Below, piece after piece: positions 1-6,777 of a DNA stretch of 14,976 nt. The stretch's first letter is position 1; each line of letters starts with the position of its first letter. The stretch is from assembly GCA_023435325.1 (NCBI GenBank), contig JAEYRT010000197.1:1-14976 (forward strand), written 5' to 3'. Made by a program: the position numbers and the translations under genes. The stretch is from Pseudomonadota bacterium. GTDB lineage: Bacteria; Pseudomonadota; Gammaproteobacteria; Burkholderiales; Burkholderiaceae_C. Below the pieces are notes generated by a model. The model ran no database searches and was not told the origin of the DNA. It saw nothing but the letters and a program-made list of their open reading frames with translations.

Positions 1-207
1 GTCGTAAGCCGCACGCTTTTGGCTGTCCGAGAGCATCTCGTAGGCCTCTTTGACCTCCTTGAACTTCTCTTCGGCTTCCTTGGCCTTGTCGCCCTGGTTG
101 CGGTCAGGGTGGTATTTCATGGCCAGCTTGCGGTAGGCCTTTTTCAGTTCATCGTCCGAGGCCGTCTTGGAGACGCCGAGGACTTCGTAAAAGTCGCGTT
201 TGGACAT
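1..207 (-). CDS. dnaJ: Chaperone protein DnaJ, N-terminal part (J-domain)
   Basis: Partial gene: the ATG is at 207-205 and the frame runs off base 1 after exactly 69 codons. The visible part is a complete J-domain beginning MSKRDFYEVLGV, with the HPD tripeptide at residues 33-35 that stimulates the ATPase of DnaK, flanked by the usual helices (KKAYRKLAMKYHPDRN, then the KEAYEMLSD helix). The Gly/Phe linker, zinc-binding and substrate domains must lie beyond the window edge, so full DnaJ (rather than a J-domain-only cochaperone such as CbpA) is inferred from the N-terminal wording and from its place directly after dnaK. It hands unfolded clients to DnaK. No good Shine-Dalgarno sequence precedes the ATG; the 97-nt gap after dnaK carries a hairpin and a T-run, so its level may be set separately from that of dnaK. 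Confidence 0.96.
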   Translation of the reverse strand, partial: MSKRDFYEVLGVSKTASDDELKKAYRKLAMKYHPDRNQGDKAKEAEEKFKEVKEAYEMLSDSQKRAAYD

Positions 208-224
208 TGGTATTTACAGCCAGT

Positions 225-273
225 AAAAAACAGGAACGCCGCGCAAGACGCCGGGGAGGGCGACAGCGCGGCG
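225..273 (-). terminator. dnaK-dnaJ intercistronic hairpin with T-run (possible attenuator)
   Basis: Read on the minus strand, CGCCGCGC (273-266) can pair perfectly with GCGCGGCG (244-237). A further 4-bp stem forms inside the loop (262-259 with 252-249). After a 6-nt gap comes a run of six T (230-225), about 18 nt before the dnaJ ATG. The displaced T-run makes this a poor full terminator. It could instead be a partial terminator, or an RNA processing or stability element that lowers dnaJ relative to dnaK. This is inferred from sequence only. Confidence 0.45.
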
Positions 274-304
274 GCAAGCGGTCAAGAATGCCGCTGCGTC
301 CAAA

Positions 305-2245
<1,941 letters not shown>

Positions 2246-2290
2246 TTGTAATGCTCCGAATACTGAAATGTTTGGTTGATTGGCTTGTAA

Positions 2291-2318
2291 CTAGGGGTGT
2301 GCACTAGGTTTTCAAGCC
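2291..2318 (-). promoter_or_regulatory. Sigma-32-type promoter in front of dnaK
   Basis: On the minus strand GGCTTGAA (2318-2311) matches the extended heat-shock -35 box. A 13-nt spacer follows, then CCCCTAGT (2297-2290), which keeps the CCCC and final T of the CCCCATNT -10 box but swaps AT for TA. Transcription would begin near 2283, about 38 nt before the dnaK ATG. It lies in the grpE-dnaK gap, so dnaK-dnaJ could be made apart from grpE. Confidence 0.6.
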
Positions 2319-2338
2319 AAGTCCTCAAGATTTTTTGT

Positions 2339-2893
2339 TTACTTGGGTGCTGCCACCGTCACCAGGGCGGGGCGCAGCACGCGGTCGGCAATCAAATAGC
2401 CTTTTTGCAGCACAGACACGATGGTGTTGGCTTCCTGCTCTGCAGGCACCATGGAGATGGCCTGGTGCTGGTGGGGGTCAAACTTCGCGCCCGCAGCAGG
2501 GTTCACGATCACCACCTTGTTGCGCTCCAGCGCTTGCTGCAGCTGGCGCAGCGTGGCATCCGAGCCTTCGCGCAGCTGCTCGGCGGTGGCATTTTGGATG
2601 GCCAGGGCGGCATCCAGGCTGTCGCACACGGGCAGCAGGCTTTCGGCAAAGCTCTCGATGCCGAACTTGCGCGCCTTGGAGACCTCCTCCTCCGCACGGC
2701 GGCGCATGTTTTCAGCGTCTGCCTTGGCGCGCAGGTACTGGTCGGCCATTTCGGCGTTCTTGCTCTTGAGTTCGTTCACCTCGGCTTGCAGGCGAGAGAT
2801 TTCGTCGGCCACATTGGCGGCCATTGCCGCTTCGACTTCTTCAGGGGAAGCATCAGCAGGCGCGGCATTTTGCGTTGTATTTTGTTCAGACAT
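2339..2893 (-). CDS. grpE: Nucleotide exchange factor GrpE
   Basis: A 184-residue protein that releases ADP from DnaK. Residues 1-30 are a flexible Ala/Glu/Asn-rich head. Residues 31-75 form the long coiled-coil dimer helix (DEISRLQAEVNELKSKNAEM, then LRAKADAENMRRRAEEE). Residues 137-180 are the beta-wing domain with the family signature ISMVPA and VLQKGYLIADRVLRPALV. The start MSEQNTT at 2893 was chosen. A longer frame opening with GTG at 2932 would run through the -10 box of the heat-shock promoter and adds nothing family-like. Shine-Dalgarno pairing is weak (AGAGA about 10 nt upstream). It is first in the grpE-dnaK-dnaJ operon and divergent from rpsF. Confidence 0.98.
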   Translation of the reverse strand: MSEQNTTQNAAPADASPEEVEAAMAANVADEISRLQAEVNELKSKNAEMADQYLRAKADAENMRRRAEEEVSKARKFGIESFAESLLPVCDSLDAALAIQNATAEQLREGSDATLRQLQQALERNKVVIVNPAAGAKFDPHQHQAISMVPAEQEANTIVSVLQKGYLIADRVLRPALVTVAAPK

Positions 2894-2930
2894 GTGGATA
2901 GCGTCTCTAAAGAGTGAACCTTGTCGGCAC

Positions 2931-2960
2931 ACATGGGGGCGGCCAAAACCATTTCAAGGG
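2931..2960 (-). promoter_or_regulatory. Sigma-32 heat-shock promoter of grpE
   Basis: On the minus strand CTTGAA (2958-2953), a 14-nt spacer and CCCCATGT (2938-2931) match the sigma-32 consensus CTTGAA / CCCCATNT exactly. The predicted start near 2924 leaves a leader of about 31 nt before the grpE ATG at 2893. No CIRCE inverted repeat (the HrcA operator) is present, so control by RpoH is the simplest reading. Confidence 0.85.
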
Positions 2961-2992
2961 CTTGCCGCCAAAGGGGTTTGCGTGGCGCCGAG

Positions 2993-3022
2993 TGTACAAG
3001 CCTGCGAGGAGCAGTCTATAAT
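2993..3022 (+). promoter_or_regulatory. Sigma-70 promoter of the rpsF operon
   Basis: A perfect TATAAT (3017-3022) is preceded at 18 nt by TGTACA (2993-2998), which matches four of six positions of the -35 box. The start would be near 3029, leaving about 59 nt of structured leader before rpsF. It lies only about 35 bp from the outer edge of the divergent grpE promoter. Confidence 0.7.
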
Positions 3023-3037
3023 CTGCCGTTTTGCCTT

Positions 3038-3066
3038 GCCCCACTGCTACAGACGCAGCAGGGGGC
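3038..3066 (+). promoter_or_regulatory. Leader hairpin of the rpsF mRNA
   Basis: GCCCC-A-CTGCT (3038-3048) pairs with AGCAGGGGGC (3057-3066) to give a 10-bp, mostly G-C stem with one bulged A (3043) and an 8-nt loop. It lies wholly inside the predicted leader, 21 nt before the rpsF ATG. No T-run follows, so it is not a terminator. In other bacteria the S6:S18 complex binds its own rpsF leader. This hairpin sits in the right place for such feedback, but I could not establish that it carries the known binding motif. Confidence 0.5.
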
Positions 3067-3087
3067 TTAACCCAAAAGGGAGTTTTC

Positions 3088-3450
3088 ATGCGTCATTACG
3101 AAATCATTTTGTTGATCCATCCGGATCAAAGCGAGCAAGTTCCCGCCATGCTGGAGCGCTACAAGGGCATGATCACCGCCGGCGGTGGTGCAGTGCACCG
3201 TGAGGAAGATTGGGGCCGTCGTCAGCTGGCTTACATGATCAACAAGCTCGCCAAGGCTCACTACATCTGCTTGAACATCGAAGCCGACCAGGCTGTGATG
3301 GCTGAACTGGAACACGCGTTCAAGTTCAACGATGCAGTTCTGCGTCACCTGACAGTTCAGAAGAAGAAGGCTGATACAGCTGCTTCTTCCATGATGAAGA
3401 CTGTCGAGCGCGAAGAAGCTCGTAAGGCTAACCAAGCCGCTGAAGCCTAA
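3088..3450 (+). CDS. rpsF: 30S ribosomal protein S6
   Basis: A 120-residue S6, which binds S18 on the platform of the small subunit. The family opening MRHYEIILLIHPDQSEQV, the central EDWGRRQLAYMINK (residues 40-53) and AHYICLNIEAD (57-67) are typical. The C-terminal third is charged and Ala-rich and ends in AAEA. The start at 3088 has GGGAG about 6 nt upstream; an upstream in-frame ATG at 3031 would add 19 residues that run through the leader hairpin and was rejected. It is first in the rpsF-priB-rpsR-rplI operon. Confidence 0.98.
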   Translation: MRHYEIILLIHPDQSEQVPAMLERYKGMITAGGGAVHREEDWGRRQLAYMINKLAKAHYICLNIEADQAVMAELEHAFKFNDAVLRHLTVQKKKADTAASSMMKTVEREEARKANQAAEA

Positions 3451-3471
3451 TTTCTAGGTTTCGCTTGGAGA

Positions 3472-3762
3472 GTGGAAAACCACATTGTCCTGACTGCCTG
3501 TATTGAAGAGCTGCAAGCGCTTCGCTACACGCCCGCTGGATTGCCTGCCTTGGATTTGCGCCTGGTGCATGAATCATCTCAAGTAGAAGCAGGTTGCACT
3601 CGGAAAGTCTCGGCAGCTGTGAAAGCGGTGGCATTTGGTGCGTTGGCTGAGCGACTTGCTCGACAAGCACCGGGAAGCATCTGGAAGTTTCAGGGTTTCT
3701 TGGCCACACCGCGCAACAGCAAAACCGTGGTACTGCACATCCAGGATGTTCAACAAAATTAA
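3472..3762 (+). CDS. priB: Primosomal replication protein N (PriB)
   Basis: A 96-residue single-OB-fold protein related to SSB. In the known pathway it joins PriA at stalled forks to reload DnaB. The opening ENHIVLTACIEE, the TPAGLPALDLRLVHES turn and the closing KFQGFLATPRNSKTVVLHIQDV fit PriB, as does its position between rpsF and rpsR. The start is GTG at 3472, 21 nt after the rpsF stop and in the same frame. The nearest GGAG ends only 1 nt before this GTG, and a second AGG lies 13 nt away, so initiation is unusual and may depend on ribosomes arriving from rpsF. No stop intervenes between the rpsF stop and this start, and no better start is visible. Confidence 0.92.
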   Translation: MENHIVLTACIEELQALRYTPAGLPALDLRLVHESSQVEAGCTRKVSAAVKAVAFGALAERLARQAPGSIWKFQGFLATPRNSKTVVLHIQDVQQN

Positions 3763-3780
3763 TTTTCAAGAGGTCCAGTA

Positions 3781-4062
3781 ATGGCCACGTTCAAGAAATT
3801 CAACAAAGACAAGCGCCCAAAGCGCAACACCCAGTCGCTGCTGTTCAAGCGCAAGCGCTTCTGCCGCTTCACAGTGGCCGGTGTTGAAGAGATCGATTAC
3901 AAAGATGTAGACACATTGCGTGACTTCATCGCCGAAAACGGCAAGATCATCCCCGCACGCCTGACCGGCACACGCGCTATTTACCAGCGTCAGCTGAACA
4001 CAGCCATCAAGCGCGCTCGCTTCCTGGCTCTGTTGCCCTACACTGACCAGCACAAGATCTAA
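3781..4062 (+). CDS. rpsR: 30S ribosomal protein S18
   Basis: A 93-residue S18, the partner of S6 in the small-subunit platform. The core FKRKRFCRFTVAGVEEIDYK (22-41), DTLRDFIAENGKIIPARLTGT and the RNA-binding QLNTAIKRARFLALLPY are clear. Compared with the 75-residue E. coli protein it has about 18 extra basic residues at the N-terminus (MATFKKFNKDKRPKRNT), a form I associate with betaproteobacteria. AAGAGG stands 7 nt before the ATG. It lies 18 nt after priB and 12 nt before rplI. Confidence 0.98.
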   Translation: MATFKKFNKDKRPKRNTQSLLFKRKRFCRFTVAGVEEIDYKDVDTLRDFIAENGKIIPARLTGTRAIYQRQLNTAIKRARFLALLPYTDQHKI

Positions 4063-4074
4063 GGAGTCGCAACC

Positions 4075-4527
4075 ATGCAAATCATCCTGCTCGAAAAGGT
4101 TGTGAACCTGGGTAACCTGGGCGATATCGTCAAGGTGAAAGACGGCTACGCACGTAACTTCCTGATCCCTTCGGGTCAAGCTCGCCGCGCAACTGCTGCT
4201 GCCAAGGCTGAGTTCGAAGCCAAGCGCGCTGAACTGGAAAAGGCTGCTGCTGAGAAGCTGGCTGCTGCACAAGCTGAAGGCGAAAAGCTGAACGGTTTCA
4301 CCGTGAAGCTGTCGCAAAAGGCTGGCGTGGACGGCCGTCTGTTTGGTTCCGTGACCAACTACGACATCGCTGACGCACTGAAGGCCCAAGGCTTTGACGT
4401 GAACAAGGCGCAAGTGCGTATGCCCAACGGTCCTATCAAGACTGTTTCCGCTTCCACCGTGGAAGTGGCTCTGCACACTGACGTGGTTGTGGAAGTGAAC
4501 GTTGAAGTGGCTGGCGAAGCTGCCTAA
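4075..4527 (+). CDS. rplI: 50S ribosomal protein L9
   Basis: A 150-residue L9, the usual length. The N-terminal rRNA-binding domain starts MQIILLEKVVNLGNLGD and contains VKDGYARNFLIPSGQA (21-36). It is joined by the long Ala/Glu/Lys helix (about 40-70) to the C-terminal domain with VDGRLFGSVTNYDIADAL. Its strong AAGGAG (4061-4066) overlaps the rpsR stop codon, which ties translation of the two together, and lies 8 nt before the ATG. It is last in the operon; a terminator starts 45 nt after the stop. Confidence 0.98.
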   Translation: MQIILLEKVVNLGNLGDIVKVKDGYARNFLIPSGQARRATAAAKAEFEAKRAELEKAAAEKLAAAQAEGEKLNGFTVKLSQKAGVDGRLFGSVTNYDIADALKAQGFDVNKAQVRMPNGPIKTVSASTVEVALHTDVVVEVNVEVAGEAA

Positions 4528-4571
4528 GCTTTCCCGTTGCTGCTCGGACACGATTCCGACTTCCAACACTG

Positions 4572-4602
4572 CAAAAGCCGCCTTTGGGCGGCTTTTGTGT
4601 TT
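4572..4602 (+). terminator. Rho-independent terminator of the rpsF-rplI operon
   Basis: CAAAAGCCGCC (4572-4582) pairs perfectly with GGCGGCTTTTG (4587-4597) around a TTTG loop. The stem includes its own T-run and is followed by TGTTT. It is well placed 45 nt after rplI. Confidence 0.93.
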
Positions 4603-4622
4603 GGTGTGTGAAAAATGCATAG

Positions 4623-4659
4623 GAGCTTCTGACGCTGTGTAAGCCAGCGTGAGTAGCTC
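4623..4659. repeat. Intergenic palindrome, copy D of the AGCT-N5-CGC family
   Basis: GAGCTTCTGACGCTG (4623-4637) and CAGCGTGAGTAGCTC (4645-4659) pair at 13 of 15 positions around a 7-nt loop. Both arms carry the family signature: AGCT, five bases, CGC on the left, and GCG, five bases, AGCT on the right. It lies 20 nt after the rplI terminator, in the gap before dnaB. A second short hairpin (4671-4678 with 4688-4695) follows; the rest of the 264-nt gap shows only the possible dnaB promoter. Confidence 0.6.
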
Positions 4660-4734
4660 ATGTTTTCTAAGCGCTGCTGGGTTAAGAAGCAGTGCCGTGT
4701 GTGCCCTGTGCGGGGCGTGTGCTGGCAATGGCGG

Positions 4735-4763
4735 GTGACGCCGCTGCGGTGCGGCGCTACGAT
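4735..4763 (+). promoter_or_regulatory. Possible sigma-70 promoter of dnaB
   Basis: GTGACG (4735-4740), 17 nt, then TACGAT (4758-4763); each box matches four of six consensus bases at ideal spacing. The spacer holds a small inverted repeat (CGCCGC / GCGGCG, 4739-4756). A start near 4770 would leave a leader of about 22 nt with AGG 6 nt before the ATG. A promoter is needed here because a strong terminator lies upstream. Confidence 0.4.
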
Positions 4764-4791
4764 CACAGGCTTGTCTTTTTGTAGGTTGCCC

Positions 4792-6213
4792 ATGTCTTCT
4801 GTGATGCCACCCCTGGATGATGTTTTTGCCATGCCTGACGGCGATGAAGACCAGCAAGTCGCCAAGCTGCGTCTGCCGCAATACTCCATGGAGTCGGAAT
4901 CCAGTGTGCTGGGGGGCTTGCTGCTGGACAACTCGGCCTGGGATCGCGTGGGCGACTTGCTGACCGAACGTGACTTCTATCGCCACGAGCACCAGCTGAT
5001 TTACGCTGCCATTGGCAAGCTGATCAATGACAGCAAGCCGGCGGATGTGATCACCGTGTTTGAGCACTTGCAAAACATGGGCAAGGCCGAGGAGGTGGGG
5101 GGCATTCTCTACCTCAATCAGCTGGCCCAGTATGTGCCCAGTGCCACGAACATCCGCCGCTATGCGGAAATCGTGCGTGAGAAGGGTATCTTGCGCAAGC
5201 TGCTCACGGCCAGTGATGAGATCGCCACCAATGCGCTCAACCCCCAGGGCAAGCCGGTGGAACGTATCCTGGATGAGGCCGAGCAAAAAATCTTTGCCAT
5301 TGGCGAAGAGGGCTCGCGCATGAAGCAGGGCTTTCAGAGCATGCACTCGCTGGTGGGTGATCTGCTGGACCGCGTTCAGGAAATGGCCGACAACCCGATG
5401 GATGTGACGGGCGTGCCTACCGGCTTTGCCGATCTGGACCGCATGACTTCCGGTTTGCAAGCGGGTGACCTGGTGGTGCTGGCGGCGCGTCCTTCCATGG
5501 GCAAGACCTCGTTCGCGGTGAACATTGCCGAACACGTGGCGCTTCATGAAGGGCTGCCGGTCGCCATCTTCTCCATGGAAATGGGGGCTGCCCAACTGGC
5601 GGTGCGTATCGTGGGCTCCATCGGCAAGGTCAACCAAGGTCACCTGCGAACCGGCAAGCTCGATCCTGATGAATGGACGCGCCTGACCGAAGCCGTGGAA
5701 AAGCTCAGCCAAATCTCGTTGCATATCGACGAAACGCCGGGCCTGACCCCTTCCGAGTTGCGTGCCAATGCACGTCGCCTGTCGCGCACCTGCGGCAAAC
5801 TGGGTTTGATCGTGGTCGACTACTTGCAGCTGATGAGCGGCTCCAGCGGTGGCGGGGGTGACAACCGTGCGACCGAGCTGGGTGAAATCTCGCGCGGCTT
5901 GAAGATGCTGGCCAAGGAGTTGCAGTGCCCCGTGATTGCGCTGTCGCAGCTGAATCGCTCGGTCGAGCAGCGTACTGACAAGCGCCCCATGATGTCGGAC
6001 TTGCGTGAATCCGGTGCCATCGAGCAGGACGCGGACATCATCATGTTCATCTACCGCGACGATTACTACAACAAGGATTCGAAAGAGCCGAACATTGCCG
6101 AAGTCATCATCGGCAAGCAGCGTAACGGCCCGACCGGCACGGTGAAGCTGTTCTTCCAGAAGAACCAGACGCGTTTCGAGAATCTGGCCATGGGGTCGGG
6201 TGACGATTACTAA
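4792..6213 (+). CDS. dnaB: Replicative DNA helicase DnaB
   Basis: A 473-residue hexameric 5'-3' helicase that unwinds the replication fork. The N-terminal domain (about 30-170) begins with LRLPQYSMESESSVLGGLL and is joined by a linker to the RecA-like motor. Motor motifs: Walker A ARPSMGKT (232-239), the catalytic Glu in FSMEM (260-264), Walker B VVDYLQLM (341-348), SQLNR (385-389) and the arginine-finger region FIYRDDYY (419-426). No intein or insertion interrupts the Walker A loop. ATG 4792 was chosen, with TAGGT 6 nt upstream; an upstream in-frame ATG at 4660 would add 44 unrelated Cys/Arg-rich residues running back into a palindrome. It is a single-gene unit bounded by terminators, next to the gene for PriB, with which it works in fork restart. 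Confidence 0.98.
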   Translation: MSSVMPPLDDVFAMPDGDEDQQVAKLRLPQYSMESESSVLGGLLLDNSAWDRVGDLLTERDFYRHEHQLIYAAIGKLINDSKPADVITVFEHLQNMGKAEEVGGILYLNQLAQYVPSATNIRRYAEIVREKGILRKLLTASDEIATNALNPQGKPVERILDEAEQKIFAIGEEGSRMKQGFQSMHSLVGDLLDRVQEMADNPMDVTGVPTGFADLDRMTSGLQAGDLVVLAARPSMGKTSFAVNIAEHVALHEGLPVAIFSMEMGAAQLAVRIVGSIGKVNQGHLRTGKLDPDEWTRLTEAVEKLSQISLHIDETPGLTPSELRANARRLSRTCGKLGLIVVDYLQLMSGSSGGGGDNRATELGEISRGLKMLAKELQCPVIALSQLNRSVEQRTDKRPMMSDLRESGAIEQDADIIMFIYRDDYYNKDSKEPNIAEVIIGKQRNGPTGTVKLFFQKNQTRFENLAMGSGDDY

Positions 6214-6241
6214 GCAGCACACAGCCAACGCACCACAAAAG

Positions 6242-6277
6242 AAAAGGCCTTGCCATTGCGGCAAGGCCTTTTGTATT
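6242..6277. terminator. Bidirectional terminator between dnaB and the convergent gene at 6373
   Basis: AAAAGGCCTTGCC (6242-6254) pairs perfectly with GGCAAGGCCTTTT (6260-6272) over 13 bp with a 5-nt loop. The plus strand continues TTTTGTATT, ending dnaB transcripts 28 nt after the stop. The minus strand reads into CTTTTCTTTTG, so it can also end the convergent minus-strand transcript. Confidence 0.93.
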
Positions 6278-6289
6278 GATTAAAAAGTG

Positions 6290-6303
6290 AGCTGCTAGCG
6301 CTT
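6290..6303. repeat. Half-copy (C) of the AGCT-N5-CGC palindrome family
   Basis: AGCTGCTAGCGCTT is the left arm of the family seen complete at 14133-14212. No matching right arm follows within 60 nt, so the copy appears decayed or truncated. It lies in the AT-rich gap (6278-6372) between dnaB and the convergent gene, where I see nothing else. Confidence 0.45.
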
Positions 6304-6372
6304 GGTAAATCTCGCTTTCAAATAGTTTTATATCTGAAGTTGTTGATGTGTCGGCGTTGACAGCTCATTTTT

Positions 6373-6777
6373 TTACAAGCGAACAATATAAACCAGCAAA
6401 CCTAGTACCGTCACGCCCAGTACGCCGCAGGCCCACGCCAGGCGCGTGGCGCCGGTGCGCAGCAGGCCCACCGTTTTCACGATCTGTGCTTGCTGCTCGG
6501 CCATCTTCTCCAGCACTTGGTGCGTGGCGTGCTGTGACGCTTCCAGCTGCTGAATGCGTGCTTCAAGCTGCGCCACTTGCTGCAGGGCAAGCTCTCCAGC
6601 ATTGCCCGCCAAAGATGGTGGGGCCTCTTGCGGGTAAGCGGCTTGCGCCGCTTCTTCCAGCTCCTGCTCGGGGCTTTTCTTCATCAGGCCTTTGGCTGCT
6701 TTGAGTACCGTAGGCGCGGCTTGTATGACGTCGCCCCAGGGGACCAATTTGAGTGCGGTTACCCAGCTGATCGCCAT
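6373..6777 (-). CDS. Small tail-anchored coiled-coil membrane protein, unknown function
   Basis: A 134-residue protein I cannot assign to a named family. The N-terminus (MAISWVTALKLVPWGDVIQA, then a Lys-rich AAKGLMKK) could be an amphipathic helix. A Pro/Ala linker (about 45-60) leads to a heptad-like coiled coil with many Gln and Leu (62-105, including LALQQVAQLEARIQQLEA). One hydrophobic helix (about 113-132) follows, with only Arg-Leu after it, so the protein is probably anchored by its tail with the coiled coil in the cytoplasm. Its ATG directly abuts the TAA of phoH on the minus strand, with GAGG 8 nt upstream inside phoH, so the two are almost certainly co-translated. It ends before a bidirectional terminator. 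Confidence 0.85.
   Translation of the reverse strand: MAISWVTALKLVPWGDVIQAAPTVLKAAKGLMKKSPEQELEEAAQAAYPQEAPPSLAGNAGELALQQVAQLEARIQQLEASQHATHQVLEKMAEQQAQIVKTVGLLRTGATRLAWACGVLGVTVLGLLVYIVRL

Noticed and set aside
2894..2932. Longer grpE start at GTG 2932
   Set aside because: The GTG overlaps the -10 box of an exact sigma-32 promoter, so it would lie upstream of the transcript start.
3031..3087. Longer rpsF start at ATG 3031
   Set aside because: Would translate the leader hairpin and place 19 extra residues before the universally conserved MRHYE start.
2246..3087. CIRCE operator for HrcA near grpE or dnaK
   Set aside because: No TTAGCACTC/GAGTGCTAA inverted repeat in either gap; the promoters fit sigma-32 instead.
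4660..4791. Longer dnaB start at ATG 4660
   Set aside because: Adds 44 Cys/Arg-rich residues unlike DnaB, starts at the edge of a palindrome, and lies upstream of the likely promoter.
5485..5520. Intein insertion in the DnaB Walker A region
   Set aside because: The ARPSMGKTSFAVNIA segment is uninterrupted and the length is that of an ordinary DnaB.
3766..6264. An 832-codon open frame on the minus strand across rpsR, rplI and dnaB
   Set aside because: It is antisense to three clear genes, spans their boundaries and a terminator, is His/Gln/Arg-rich and shows no domain; it is a shadow of codon bias in a GC-rich genome.
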